Shown here: positions 26,703-41,700 of the stretch, one piece after another | How the letters are laid out: each line of letters begins with the position of its first letter | Position numbering within the stretch: the stretch's first letter is position 1 | Assembly: GCF_022539665.2 (NCBI RefSeq) | Contig: NC_081340.1 | Span: 4,650,001-4,714,000 of the forward strand | Length of the DNA: 64,000 bases | DNA from: Daphnia carinata | Lineage: Eukaryota > Arthropoda > Branchiopoda > Diplostraca > Daphniidae | Direction: 5' to 3' | Notes under the pieces: generated by a model | Seen by the model: the letters and a program-made list of their open reading frames with translations, nothing else | Database searches by the model: none | What the model was told of the DNA's origin: nothing | Translations under genes and position numbers: made by a program

Positions 26703-29700
26703 GTATTTCTTTTTTTTTTTTTTTTTTTACATTTTTTTCCTCTTCCATCTTTTATTGAATTTTTTTTTATTAAAAATGACGACTTATTGGCCAAACCAGA
26801 AACTAGCGTACTACCGAGTTATTGGTTTACCATTTTCACTGAGTTGTAAATAAGTTGTATTGACTTTATATCTCAGATTGGGGAGGGGGAAAGGGAAGGA
26901 TGAAGAATTATCGAAATAAACCAAGCCCTTTTTTTTTATCATGCGGTTAACTGAAATGCTGATGGCAGAATAAGAGTATTAGCAGTTAGAGCGAATGTGC
27001 GGTGGTCCGTTCAGTCAACCCGCCGCTCTGCAGGAACTGAAAGGACGAGGTGAATACGTGGGAATAGCTCGTTAGGTGTAGTTAGTCGTCATACAACTAA
27101 AAACGCTTTCTCGCATCGGCATTTTTTTTTTTTTTAATCGTTAATATTGTCTTGTTTATTTACATCGCATCACGAAGGCAGACCCACAGAGGCGCAGACA
27201 GTGGGAGAAGAGAGGAAAAAAATTGGGGGAAGAAATAGGAAAACGAGACCCCCCACCTGTGTTGCTTTCTCTGTTCCTTTGCCATATGTCTAGTTAGAAT
27301 TGGGTCTTTTTTCTTTTCACGAAATATCAGTGCGATAACTGGAATTTTGGGAACCGTGGTGGCAATAGGAGCAGCAGACACTTGCAATTGAAATCAAGTT
27401 ATCCAACTGTTAGTCTACAGTTACAGCAAAAAATGAATTGCTTGATTGTCTTCCATTCCTCGTTCTGCTTATTGGCCCTTCTTTTGTTTCTAATTAATGA
27501 ACATGCATACACTTTCCAAATGTCCGAATAGGTGGAGCCTTACTAGAGGATCCTTTGGCCACTGGCCGTCCTGGATCGGATTCAACGGCTCCTCTATTCC
27601 TGGAAGAGCCGGAGGACGCGTACGTGGTCAAGAGCAAAGCGGCGACGCTCTCTTGCCGCGCCGCTCACGCTCTGCAACTCTACTTCGTCTGCAATGGCGA
27701 AGCGGTCAGGACCAAGCACCACTCGGCCCATGAATTCGTCGACCCCATGACCGGCATCCGCCAGCTCGAAGTTAAAGTGGACATTACTCGGAACGACGTC
27801 GAAGAGTACTTTGGGCTGGACGGCTACGGTTGCGAGTGCATCGCCTGGTCCTCCTTCGGGCAAGTCAAGTCCCGTCGAGCCAAAGTCATCGTGGCATGTG
27901 AGTCACACTCTTTTATCTCTCTCCTTTTGTTTTTCTTTCAGCTATGGCAGCTAATTATCGTCGCAAAACAAAGACACAAAGGGGAACGCGTTTGTTGCTT
28001 TTCCTTTGTCACCTTTTTCTTCTTTTCTCTTCGATGTTTTTATGGTAACGACACGTCTGTTGATGGATCGACTTTGGTCGACTTTTTCAAATCGTATTGA
28101 ATTTGGGATAACGTCAGTTTCGTTTGACGCATTGCTGCTTTCGTTCTTCAACTCGATTCGCTGCTGTTGTCAGGGCGATGCAAAAAAAGAGAAACAAAAA
28201 TTATTCCTTGGCGACGCCAATTCAGCCGTGATGCATCGGCAATGTCTCTTTCAGTTTCTCGATTTCTCTTGCGTGTCCTGCTTGACGTTCAATATCCATC
28301 AAACTGCAAAGAGTTATGAGGACAATGTACTGAAGATCTACGGCACATTGAGGAACAATTCGTGTCACATTGCTCATTGTTTCTGATTTACGTCTCGCAT
28401 CCGGGCAACGACCATCGCGCCCGTCGCCATTGCCGCGTGTAATTGTTTCGTCTTGCTCCGTTTGTCTTTTGAGTGGGTTGAGGTCGAATTTTTGTTGTCG
28501 ATTTGTACCATACGCATGAAAGGAGCAAAGCGTTTGTACACTTTTTGATTCGTTCTCCGATTGCACTGCGGAGATGGAATTTTTAGATACCATTTCATGT
28601 TGATGGATTATGACATTATCCATTTTGACGAGAGCTACCTTGCTGTTTTATGAAAACCAGTAGCTCGAAGGAAGCGTAAACATCTCTGAAACATCGCAGC
28701 CGTGCGTGAAAAAAAACTGCGTAAATCTGGAGCTTGATACTAATGAGAGAATCGTATCTAAATCTTTTTGCCACGTTAAAATAAATTAAATATGCGATCG
28801 ATAAATTCGTAAACAAGATGAAATTTTCTTTTTTTTTTTTCCGTCCTTCATTCGATCAGAAGCTACGCCCTTTTTTCTTGCTCGAAACGAAATCAGACGG
28901 AAAAAAACAAGAGTTATTTACACATTGTTGTCCTGTTTTTTTCTTTTCTATAATGGCCAAGAGAAAAAAAAAGGGTTTCTTAATCCGGGAATCGATCGAT
29001 AGGCGTTGGGAAACTGGTGTTACCACAACAGCAGCAGCAGCTACTGCTCTTGTACCTCGTAAACTCCAATCTAAACCGCACGCGAGCTCCTTCTTCGTCT
29101 TTCGTTTAATTTGGGCGTCGACGAGACAGTTCGTTCGTGTTTTAATAGAAAACTCTTTACACTGGCGTGTGCTCTCGGTCGCTGCGTTCATCTTCGTTCA
29201 CGAAGCCAATGCACGAAGTAGACGAATTTCAATCAGATCTTCGCCCTGTCGGCTCGATAAACAGCTCCTCCATTTTTAAGTTCCTGATTATGTGCCAGGC
29301 TTTTTTTTCTTTCTGATAGACATTTAATTTATTCCAATTTGATGTCACGATCGGTACGTTCGCCAATCGAACATAACAGAGACAATCATAGCTACTGTCT
29401 GTGTTTGAACGAGGAATTTTTTTTTTTTAATGGCTATCTCGAATTTAAAAATAATTTATTTAAACATTTTTTTAGTTACTGGAGAAAATTGAGTTTTATG
29501 GTGTCAATCACCTTTGGTCGCGTGAGTTCACAGTCCCCCTTTTTTCGATTTTTTTTTTGGGTGGAGTACGTGGATTGGAATCAAAGGTTTCGGGACCGTC
29601 GCTGTTATCGACGGGTAAGGTTGATAGATTTTTAATGGGCGAGGCAGCTGAAATGGACATTTTTGTACACGCGCTGGCAGGAGTTTCGTTTTCTGATAGT

Positions 29701-32700
29701 TTGAAATGGAAAGAAAAATATGTTGGTCAGTTCGGGTCGACATATTTTCACGTTCGACATGAATTCCATTTCTTATGCAGCTGTTTCAACAAACATCTGT
29801 TGGGATGGCTTGTTCAGGCACGTCTTTTTTTTTATTAACAGGTATACGCACGACAGGGTTTCTTTTAATGAATCACAACTGCGTCTTTATGAATATTAAT
29901 TACGTGCATGTTGGGTATGTATATGAAAAACTATTTACACAGCATCCATCTTCAGGGTTGGTGTCCTGAACTGTCGAGAAGCAATTCATTCTTTTGTCTT
30001 TCGTTGTTTTATGTTTTGTTTTTAACTATTCACCAGGGCTTGCCATTTATCTTCTTTGAGTTTACATAATTGGTTGAAGATACACACATACCTAAAAGTA
30101 GGTTGTGCCGACCTCTTCAGTCAATTACTAGCCACAGTTTGACAACGCAATTTTGATTGATCCGGTTAGGGCTCCCGTTGGGGTTAAGGATTTCAAATCA
30201 ATTTTGTTGGCATTGTTGTCATCGTTCCCGGTTGCCTTTCGCTGATTGAATTGCTTGTCATCGATTGGAAGACATCAAAGGGGCGGGGGATTTCCTATTA
30301 AAGTATTAAAACACATTTTTGAATTGATCAAATGTAGAGCTCATAACTTTTCAATTTCTTTTTTTTTTTTTTTTCAAGCAGTTTTTAAAAGATGTTTTGG
30401 GAGCATCCCTGAAGCGGCATAGAGAACTAACTTTTTAAGGATTATTTTGGATGTTTAGAAGTGTTTTCACGTTTTGTTTTTTAAAAGTTCTCCCTAGAAC
30501 CGTGTGTTCTTCCATTTCTTTTGGCTTGCCTCGAGACACTTCATCTTCCTTCTATTCGGGGAAAAGCCAAACGTATCCAGCATAGCTCGAGTGTTGTATG
30601 TGTCAGCGAAACACATCCATCACGTCGTTCTTTAACCGGGAGAAGTAGAAAATCTGTGTTTAACATGTCGTGCTAATTTCCGTGTCCCTGGGATTTGTAT
30701 TTTTTTTTTTTTTTTCTCTATTGTATGGTGTTGTACATCTGCTGCTGGTTTTTAACTGTCGGCTGGATCTTTAGCGTGTTAGCTGTCTTTTTTTTTTTTT
30801 TTGGAGGGGGGAGCGATTCGGCTTCCGGAGTACGTTCTTAGAAGTGGAGTTTGCAACTTTCAATGGTGGTACTCATTTTCCTTTTCGCCACCCACGTGAC
30901 TCAACAGGTAAAAAGTTTTATTGTTTGACGAACCAAAAAAAAAATATAGACGAGGTTTTAATGCCTTGTAAGATTCAAAAAGGTGAAATGCCTGTCGTTC
31001 TCACACTCGTTACGTGTTTTCCCTCGCAATTATTGCCCCATCGTGGCTCGGTGTGTTGCTGCAAAGTGGAGGGCCGTTGTTGTTTTTTTGTTGTTTCCTT
31101 CGCTTTCTAGCTTGGCCAAATGATGATGATGATGATGGTATCGTAATGTTGCTTAGGTAGCGATCCTTTGTCTACGATGACTGAGCGCTGCAAAGCCCCG
31201 TGTCTGTATTACCATAGATTATTATCCTCCAAAAATTTCAACACTCTTCAAGTTGTAATACCGCTGCCGGCTCTGTTGTTGTATTAAACAGCCCACGCGT
31301 TATAAGGGACGATGGGCCTTACGTTCTGGAACGACGGGCTTAGTCCACCATTTTCACTACGTGAAGGCGAATCGATGAAACAAAAGGCCAAAAATATTAG
31401 AAATGGAAGAAGTTGGCTGTAATAGTCGCGTTATTTTTGCGGTAATGTCTTCCATTAAACAAGGCGACTGTCGGTTCATGGCGACCGTCTTGCAAGTCTA
31501 ATTTATTTTTGTGAAGTTTTTATGGGTCCATAACCGTCCAAACTAACTACACAGTCTGGACTTTGTCCGCCCTGTAAGGGATTGTTTCTTGTCTTGATTT
31601 GTGTATCTCAAAAAGGAAGAGAAACTGGTTCAGGCAACCCTTTTGAAATTTTATTTTCTATTTTAGTCTTTCTTTTTTGTGTGGTGAATTGAGATCTTTT
31701 TATATACTGGCTAAAAAAAATCTGTATGAAAGAACCGTTGGAATTCATAACCAGGGCAAAAGTGAACTGCGTGAAACGTGCTTGCCGTTTTATGACGGTG
31801 CGGACTTTTTGGCACCAGTTGGAAAATATTTAACATTTAAATAAGTGCGATGCACGGATAAAAGTCGAAATCAAAATTGGAACGAAAGTTTTCGTGGCCT
31901 TTTTTTTTTTTTTTTTTTCCTCTGCTTCGTCATGGACGTCTCGCACATGAACGATTAACTTCGTCCTTTTCCCATAGCTTGTTATGAAACGGCCTCGACA
32001 TACAACAGCAACAGCTTCCCATATATGCCCTATTATTATTGGATTTTCCTTTGTGGTTTTTTCAAAGCATAGAGAAAAGCAATGACTAACAATTCGAACG
32101 CGTCCTGCCCGAAATTTTGAATAATTTCCATTGTCTTTGGCTTGAGGGTAGAAGAGAGAGAGAGGAAGGCAGCCTTCCAACTGTCGTTAGAAGACCATTG
32201 CCGATGCAAATGAAGTCTGTGCTTACGAAATCATAGCAATCGCAGCGGGTAGAGTTTGAAGGAGGGAAACAAAAGAGCAACAGCCGTCGGTCAGCAGATG
32301 ACGGGTAGGAACGAATTTCGGTTCTACACATGTAAATGCGCCTTTTCTCCGTTTTGGTGAAGTTTTTCTTTGAAAATTTTACGAGGCTTTGGCTGATGTA
32401 TAATCAAAGGACGGATGTCTCACGCCCATTCCTTGCTTTTGCTTTTGTTTGGTGTTTTTCTTTCGCGGCTATTGTAACACAGCTGAGCCTATAGCGTTGT
32501 TATATGAGGAGGCAGTAAATAAATGCAGCTACTAGAGCGGATTGGGCTGAATAACGCCACGGCTGGGATTTTCTCTTGTCGGCTCTAAATCCATAAAAAT
32601 AGTCTCCGTTCTTTTCTCTGGCCATTCGACGCTACCACAAGATTCATTTTACTCCAAGAAAAGACTTTAAGACGCCAAGAAATGCGATCAATGGTTTCTG

Positions 32701-35700
32701 TTTTATTCCCTTTCTTTTCTTGGCTTATTTCGAAATCAGAATAAAGTGGCCTCTCTCTCACCACCACACCCTTGAAAGTTTTTGGTAGAAAAAAAAAAAA
32801 GAGATTGGAATTGGGAAATGGATTCCGCATTTAATGCCAAAAGTTGGGTAGAGTTCCGTGGTTAAAAATTGCATTCGGTCAAAGTCATTTGTGGTTCAAT
32901 CAGGTTCGGTTAGTGAATCTAGTTTCAAGTTGGTGATTGAGCAGAGGCTTACCACAAACAAGGACGTTAATGTCTGCATGAATCAATGCAAAAAAAAAAA
33001 AAAATCTAGACACTGCCGTTACAATCTGTTCCAGTTGGGTGGCTCGAATAAACCTGAAATGATTAAGATAATTGTTGCGCTACCCGACTATCTACCTCTT
33101 TTTGTTTTCCTTTGTTTTAAATTGCCATTAAAAATATGACACAATTTTTAAATTCATTTCTCCTTTTATTACGAATTTCAGTTATCCGTAAGCATTTTAC
33201 GGAGCACCCGTACTCGCGTAGTGTTGAACTGGAGCGGCAAGTGGAATTGCGCTGCCTGGCACCTGAGGGAATCCCACCGCCGGACGTGACGTGGCAGAAG
33301 AATGGCGTGCCAGTTGAGCCCAAAAGGGAAGGCAGCAACTTGATCGTCAGCAGCGAAGGACACTTGCTGGTCGTCCAGGCCCGTCTGGCTGATATGGGCA
33401 ATTATACCTGCGTGTCAGAAAACGTTGCCGGCAAACGCATCAGTGACACGGCCGTTCTCACCGTCTTGGGTACGTACCGAACTCGTTTTCTTTTTCTATT
33501 GTCTTAGTTATCTACAAAATGTGCGAAGGAATAATAAGGCACAGCGAACACTTGATGATACACAAAGAGTTCAATTAGGGATGTTTACGAATGCGCTTTA
33601 CCATCTCTAAAGAAATCGATTGGAGTCTCCGTGAAATTAAACTCAATCCCGTTCTATCACGCAATCCAATTCCCGTCTTAAGTGGTTCAGTTGATTCTTT
33701 ATTTTCTTCTTCTTTCGTTTACATTTTTCTCATCTACAGCGAAGAATTTCGTTATTCTTTTTGCTGGCCAGTTTTGTGAAAGCTCATTTGCATGGTAGGC
33801 AATTCAATTCACACGCTATTTGGCTTGGAAATGATATCCACCGCCTTACGTCTTTTTTTTTTTTTTTTTTTTCGCCTGTTTCTCTTTCCCTTTTATTTTT
33901 GCCAACAGAGACACAAAAATATAGTTTCGCTGAAGTGATACTTAATGTAATGGTGGGACATCATCCATCATTTCCACTTCAGTTACTTTCTGCTTTTGTG
34001 TGCAGACATAGGAGATAACAAGACCCGACGAATTCAAATAGAAAATAGCATATCAAACTGAGCTGGAATAAATATCCATAATTTCTAAACGCTTAGATAC
34101 CAAGAGGAACGAAGGTAACGCAACATCAGCAACCAAACAGGAAAAAAAATGAGTGAATTTGGTATCCAAATGAGATGAAGTCAGTTGATGAAAAATTCCA
34201 GCGAAGTCGTTTGGCACTCAATCGGACAGCAAAATGCAAACAAACGAGTATTTTTGCCTAGAAAAGATACCTTGAAGCATTTCAATATAAGAATTACGAA
34301 GAAATTCATCTCATATTTTCATCCCATTTCAAATTAGAAATGGAACGAGAGAATACAGATGATAATACGGCCATTCGTCACGTGACCTGCACCTTTTGAG
34401 TTTCGGTGGGTGGTCTCATCATTGGCCATTACAACAGTTGGACGTCCATGTTCAACCTCTCTCTTCAATAGCGAAGACATTAAAGAGAACTTCCTACCTT
34501 TCTGTTCATTTTTAAGAAAAAGAGATGGGCAAAGTTGTTGTAGGCGCCAAGTTTTTGTGGCCTCTCACGAATTTTCATTTTCAAATTTCTCGATGTCGAT
34601 GGAATGCGCGTTTCAAGTTTCATCTTCTCCCAGCAAAAGGTTAAAATCTAAAGGCGAAGAATTCCTCCCCTTTCCGTCCCGCCTACGTGGGAAAAATCGA
34701 TTTAGAAGATCACGTAATCATCTTTTTGCTCTTGATGATGTTGTGTGTGTGCGGCAGCCCTCGCAACACGACCCGCTAGCACTGAAAGTTCACGATCGTC
34801 ACGGAGGGCGAAAGGAATGAAATTCAATGGGTCGTTTTCGCTTTAGTTAGTGGAGATTGGGGGTTCACAGTTTTGGCCAGGTTAACAAGTTTCTTGTTGC
34901 GTTTCCCATTGTTCCTTTTCGTTGCTGTTGTTGTTATTTCAGTTGGCTATTGAAGCGTAGAATAGGAAAACAACAGATTTTTTTTTTCCATTTATTTTTG
35001 TGTTGCTTGTAACGTGTAAGGCGAAAACTTCTTTGAAAAGAAAAGAAAAGTTGCTCTTAATGGAAGATATCAATCAGTTGATGCCGGATGACCGCAGACC
35101 CCCACAGTTCAGTGTAAAGGTAAAAGAAGAAAAAGAACAGGAACGAGCGCAGGAATTATTTTGGTGATTGAGTCTCATGATAAGTTGGTGATTTAAAGAA
35201 AAGCAAAGGGACGACGACGAGTTTCATTTTATTCCAACGAAAAGGATACCCGTCTTCGTTTCTGATGGCATTTCTCTAAAAAGATAGAAGGTCCGTTTGA
35301 CTGTGTTTTCCTATGTTTGGATTTTCCCTTCGTCTTTTATCAGTTGTGGGGCCTTTTGCCTATAACGGGACAGGTGATGAGACAGGCCCAAAAGATTGGG
35401 CTCTCTCCTTCGCTTGCTGCTGCCGTTTCACCTTGTGTGCGACCTTCTACCTTTTGCCTTTTTTGTCTTTTTATTATTTGTTTGCTTCGCTTCTCTCGCC
35501 TTCCAATACTATTTAAGCTCCGCTTTCCTCTTTGGCTTTCTCTCTTCCTCTGAAAGTGTCAATGGTTTTCAACTCTAGAGAAAGGCGTCACCCGGTGATT
35601 TTATTTTCACATTTTATTTTTTTCTGTAGTTCACATAATTTTGTGACCTTATTTGTAATCCAAGTCACGCGTGCCTTGACTATTTTGTTGTTTTTTTTTT

Positions 35701-38700
35701 CTTTTTTTTTTTTTTTTTTTTTTTTGTTTTACTTTGTTGGTGTTCGACCAATCTCGGTCCTATCGCGCGAATTCGCTCCGTTCCTTGTACCCGTTTTCTA
35801 AACGCATTTGCATCGTCCCATTTGTGGAAATGAGCAACGTCGATGGATGAATTTCAATTGGAAATCTCGATATCCAGAAAGAAATGCGAGCTGACGAGGG
35901 TACAACCGCCGTTTTCACCTTGAAATTTCACGGCAAAGTTGCGTGATTGACTGACTCAATTAAGGAGCAAATCGAACGATCCTATTTTGGCATTAGAAAC
36001 CGCAAAGAGTTGGTTTGGCAGCGTATGATAATCCAAGTTTGTTTTGTACGCATAGGATCAGATGTAGAAATGTGAAGGAAAGCGATAGGCTATATACTGT
36101 ATCTACCTGCTATCCTCCCTCTCTTTTTTTTCTTGCCGATAGTAAACCGATGCAGTCAAGTTAACCGAATCGAATCAGTTAAGGAAACCTCCTGACGGTA
36201 AAGAAAAAACCGAGAAAGAAAAGGGCGTTGTGACTCATCTTCCGTGACCGAAGCCATCGTAGACTACGTTTTTTTTTTTTCTTACTTCTCCTCCTTCTTC
36301 TCAGTCTGGTTTCGACGTATGGAAATGAAATTGTTTCAACTCCTTGCCAACACGAGCGAGGTACTCTTGAACGAACGAAAACATTTCTCTTTTTTTTTTT
36401 ACAAAGAAAAAAAAATGGAGTCGTATTTTATTCTGTTTCATTACCGACGATGTATGGAGTCACTCGATGCGCGAGTCTGCAAGATCGGGCGATTATTCTT
36501 CCTTTGGAGTTTGGCCTCCGTCACGATGTCATATTGCATTCGATAACAGAGCGGCATATATCCAACCGAGAATGGTCCGGTCAGTCGCCATAGTTCCATT
36601 TCTCATATTTTCACGATGCTACTTACCAACTGGCCAAGAAATGGTTCAATCTAAAGGGTTTAGTGGCTACCTTTGTTTGCTGTCCGTTTATGTTTAAAAC
36701 ACAACCTACGAGACCTACAGTTATTTAAGGATATCAATGTGCTCAGACGTCTGATTAGAGCGTTAAAAAAAAAATGATTTAAAATTTCAATTTAAGCTTG
36801 TAAATGGGGTTGTTTTTTCTTCTGACCATATTTGGCATCGGCTGCAGTTCATGCTTGGCGAAGTCATCCGGTTTAGTCAGCACGACATTCTCATGGCCTG
36901 TGACTTGTTTGAAAATGCTATCTGGGCTTTCACGTTTCATTGAGCTCGAAGAAGTTTTTCAAAAGGTGCAGACGGCAATCGTTTGAATGACATCAGATTA
37001 AAGCTGTCCCGTTTTTATTTTTGGCTTTTTTCCAATGCGAACGATAACTTAAACTCTTTTTATGGTCAGTAAAGCTGACCTTATGGGGGTAGTTATATCT
37101 CGTTCTATCCCCCTTTTTTTTTTTCTTCTATCTTTCCAATTCTTGTCAAATGGGAATCAAAATCCTTTTGGCGACTCATTTCAACTTGACTGGACCCTGG
37201 AATACGATTGGTTCAGGTTTTTTATTCTCCAGCTCACGATTCAAGGTCTTGCTAAGGAAGTCCATCAAAATGTTGCTAGTGTCGCACTTTTCCCTTTTTT
37301 TCTATTTAAAAAAAAAGAAAGAAAAACGTGACAATAGCGTTGGATGCGAGTTCGATAGCAAACTGGGACCTGTCACATGCAGTTCCTTGATATTTACAAC
37401 AACAAAAAAGAACGTCATCGTGGCTTGCCCGACTATCTATTTTATATATTTTTCTTCTTATGATTCGACGTATGATCTTATTGATCCCACCCGTGATGCA
37501 ACTCATAGCGTTCTATATTTATTTATTCTTTTCTTTTCCTTTTCTTTTTATTTATTTTTTATTCCTATCCTTTTAAATACGTTTATTATTGTTGAGGGGG
37601 AAAAGGGAAAGTCAATCCATTCTTCATTTCTTTTTCAATTTTTCTTTCACTTCGTATGCTGCTTTGATCCGGAACTTTGCCATCTGCCCCGAACCGTTAT
37701 CGACTCTCTTTTGAAATCAATACATAATATACAAAAGAGGGGCAGCATGTCTGGGAGCTCTGCCAAGATAAGATAAGCCGAAATTGTGTAGTATGTTGCC
37801 TAGACCGCCATTTTTCCCCCATTACGCCTTTTGATTGAATCTAACTGATAATTGTGTTGAGCTGACGCAATCAATCTTGGTAATCATCTAATTATTTTAT
37901 CTTTTCTTACAGTTAATGGGGGTTGGTCTTCGTGGTCGTCGTGGTCCGAATGTACGTCAACTGGTCAGCCAAACTCCTGCGGTCGTGGGACTCAAAAGCG
38001 GACTCGATTGTGCACGAATCCAACGCCACTCAACGGCGGCCGCACTTGTCCCGGCTCCAATGTTCAGAAAGGCGACTGCACTTCTATTTGTCCAGGTAAG
38101 AAAAATTGTAAAATAAAATGTACCACAAACGTAGCCATAAATCCCTTTCAACCATCTCACGTTCGACTTTCACGCGACTTGATTTACTGGCTCATACATA
38201 TGCAAAGAGCTCGGGCACTGAGATTCGAATAGTGACTAGAAACACCTCATTTGTTGCTGTCGATGCAACTTTGTAGTTTTCAGAATAGTTGAATGAGTAC
38301 AAATTCGTAGGCTGGAAGAAGAAAATTCTTATCACATCAAACTAACGTGTAGATGATTACTGTGGCCGCTGCCGATTGATCGATCGGTTGCTACCAACAC
38401 CGATTAACTTCACCTCCCTAAAGCCACGATGAGATCCAAACATCCGGCGTTATCTATTATCTCAAGATTACAAACAAAAAGAATTATTTGTGTTACTCTT
38501 CGTCATTTGTCTTTGTGATAACTCTTTGTCGGAACGCATTTCCTTATAAGAATCGATCGATTGTTCTCGTCATCGATTGCTTTATTCCATTTTCTTGTGC
38601 TGCTGGATTAAGATGAATCCACTCATTCTGGTGGACCTGATGGTAAGTTGATCCATAGGCATCCGTTGAGTTGTTTGTCTGGTGATGTTCGTAGATCCTT

Positions 38701-41700
38701 GTTAGCGTTTGGTGATTGTTAGTTTGATTGATGATGCCTTTTAAAACGATATCATAATGAAAATGTCTTGCTTTTTTATTTGTTGTTGTAGTCGTGGATG
38801 GGCGTTGGAATGCGTGGTCCACCTGGTCCAACTGCGGGCCAGATTGTAAACATCACCGTCGGCGTTCGTGCACCAGTCCCTCGCCTTCCAATGGAGGCAA
38901 ATATTGCGTTGGCCGAGACCTTATGTCAGCAAATTGCACCGGTGGAATGTGTCGTGGTAACGTCATTCTTTTGCCAAAACGAATCTCTAAATATTGCCTG
39001 CTCTTTTAATTTAAATCACCCGTTTATCTTTAAAGAAATTAAGCGCCCTCTTTTTTTCAGCAATAATTCAATTTCATTGTTTGATTATTACAGCTGGTGG
39101 AGGTGTTCGCGCCGAAGGTCTGGATGTCTCCGATGAAGGTTAGTCGCTGTTTATCTTCCTTTCTTTTCGGATCTTTTCTGTTTGTTTTGGAGAATGCATT
39201 ATCTTCTTTCAATCTATCTCAAGTCCTCACTTAAGCAGTTTTTGGCACAGTGCCAAAATTCATTTCATGCGCAAAAACGTGATCAGTTCGCTATCAGTTC
39301 TTTCATTTTTTTTTTTTTTCCTGCTCGCCATCACCGCAGGTTTGAGATTTATTCGTTGCCGACTTTACTGGCACACTTCTATAAGAACGATAAGAAACAC
39401 GATCCTTCTCCCGTTTGCAGCATTCGCTTTTTTACGTAGCTATAATCGATGAGGTGATGCACAGAATCTTCTTTTGTGTCATTGAATTACGACTTTAGAT
39501 AGCACACTATTGGCGCTCTCTGTTTTTTTATTATTATTGTTTTTCAATATCAAAAAGAGAAATGCCTTCCCAGTTCTCTTTTCATACTGGGAAAAACTCC
39601 TCCGCCATTTTTTCCCCCTCCAATGACATTACAATTGTTTGGAATTTTGTTCAAAAAGGATCTTTTGAAGCTACCGGACATTAGTATGGGCTCGTTTATT
39701 CTTTATTGTTGGCAATAACTCTTTTCGCCCTGTCGCCTCTTCGGGGAATGACGCAAAAATTGCAGTGCGAACGGTTAAAGTTTCTTGTAGTATAACGGCC
39801 AGGGACATTTTACACGGATTGTGCATTGTGCCGCCGTCGGTCGTTCTGCGTGATATTGATTATCGGCATCCATACGTGCTCGCACAATAGACAAAACTGC
39901 TTTCGGGGAAGAGAACAAGTCGGGATGGGCATAAGGGACAACAACAAAAGGGAGTTTGTATCATGAGACACATGTGAGCGAAGAGAGCGGCCGATGAAAT
40001 GTCAGTCGAGTTGTCGTCGTCTAGCCATCCGACATTGATCCAGCGTGAACAACATCAAGTCACCTCCTTGTGTTGTACCTATTGAATAATGCAAACGGGC
40101 ATCGTCGTGGGAGATGATGAGGCGGAAGGTCCTGGTAGTTGGTTTTGCGTCCCTGATTTCCTGCTTCCGTCCAGCATCCAAACAGTAGATAACGTACCCG
40201 TGTTACACACATTCATCTCATAACAATAGCAGACATGATGAAGACCCAAATTTCATTTCCCCGTACAAGTTCGCAAGTCATCAGAACGACCACAGGAGAC
40301 TCGTAAAAATCTCAGTCAGCAAAACTTTTCGTTTTGGCCAGTGCATCATCTTCCTCCGCGTTAGTTTCTTCTCTATAAATTCTACTGTAACCGGTTTTCT
40401 ATTATGCGCACGTAATGATCGACGTCCGCCTCCCGGTGGAGCTATCAACAAAGAAACTGCAATTTTTTTATCGCTTTTTGGATCAAAGAAAGGAATTAAC
40501 ATTTGCGCATGTAGATAAAACGAGGAAAAGCACTTAACAGTTTATATAATTATCGTGTCCATCATCACTACGAAATTTCGCGAATCAGGCCGTTGCATTA
40601 AGCGCTAGCAAAAAAAGGCAATGTCCGAGCCAAGCTGCGTTGCTCTTTTTTTTTTCCCCTTTATTTTTTTCTCTAAGTGGATTGTCATGTTTTGTGTCGG
40701 CGGCAGCTGTTCCAGTGAAACTGGGCCGCCGTCCCTTTAGCTCTCTCTTAACGAGATATCGCCACCCACTGATTTTCCTCTTTTTTATTTTATACAAAGA
40801 GAAATGTGCTGTTTTTATTTCATTTCTCATCCCTCGTCTGCGTTTGTTGTTGTTGCTGCTCTTTTAAATTGGACCTGCAATTATTGTGCGGCTTCCCTTT
40901 GTTTCCTGCCTGTTATTCGTTTAATTTGTTACTCTCCCTTGCTATTTCGTGGCTCTTTTGTTTAGCTGATCCCTTTTCATTTGCGATCTTTATCGCTTAC
41001 AGAATTAAGGTTAAAGACGTTCTTGTTTTTGCGCATTCAATCTCTTTTTGAAAATGAATCCCAGCATTTTTTTTTTTTTAGTTAAATGATTAATTCTAAT
41101 GGAATTAACCGAAATTTCGGAATTGTTTTTGTCCTTTCGACGTCTGCGCGTCTGTTTTCTTTTGTCTTTAAAGATGAACATAACATGTCGAATGTCGCGC
41201 GCGTGAAAAGAGGGAGGTTTTGAATAGTTGCCAAGTTCCTGAAAGAGAAAGGAAGTGGATGCTGGTTAAGCACCCGCCGGAATTACAGGCGATATCTTCC
41301 CACTTGATTGTGTCTCCGACTTTGATTTGGGACCAATCAAACGATTAGTTATGTTCCTTTTTACATCGTTCAATTAAGCAATTATTCCCTTATGGGGGGG
41401 GAACGTTTGACGATTCACGCGGAATGTTCATTTGAACTGAAAGTTCGCATCAACGGGAAATGAATCCGGCTAATTTTATTTTGCTACAAAATTCACGTCG
41501 CCCATCTCGTCTGCCTATCTTTCCTTCAGCTTTTCGTGCTCTTCGTTTTGACTATACGCTCCGTGAACTGAAGCGTCACGAGGATGTGCTCTGAAATCAC
41601 GCGGGAATGAAGGACGTGCGGTCGTTCGCTTTAGTTACGGAACTGACGGGAGGCGATGACGGTGGGAGGGACAGACTGGCAGTTCTCGTTTCCAACTCAA

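Noticed and set aside
37150-37776. 208-codon open frame in Unc5 intron 3
   Set aside because: The translation is dominated by Phe/Ser/Leu/Tyr from pyrimidine-rich sequence and runs through poly-A and poly-T tracts. It contains no recognisable motif.
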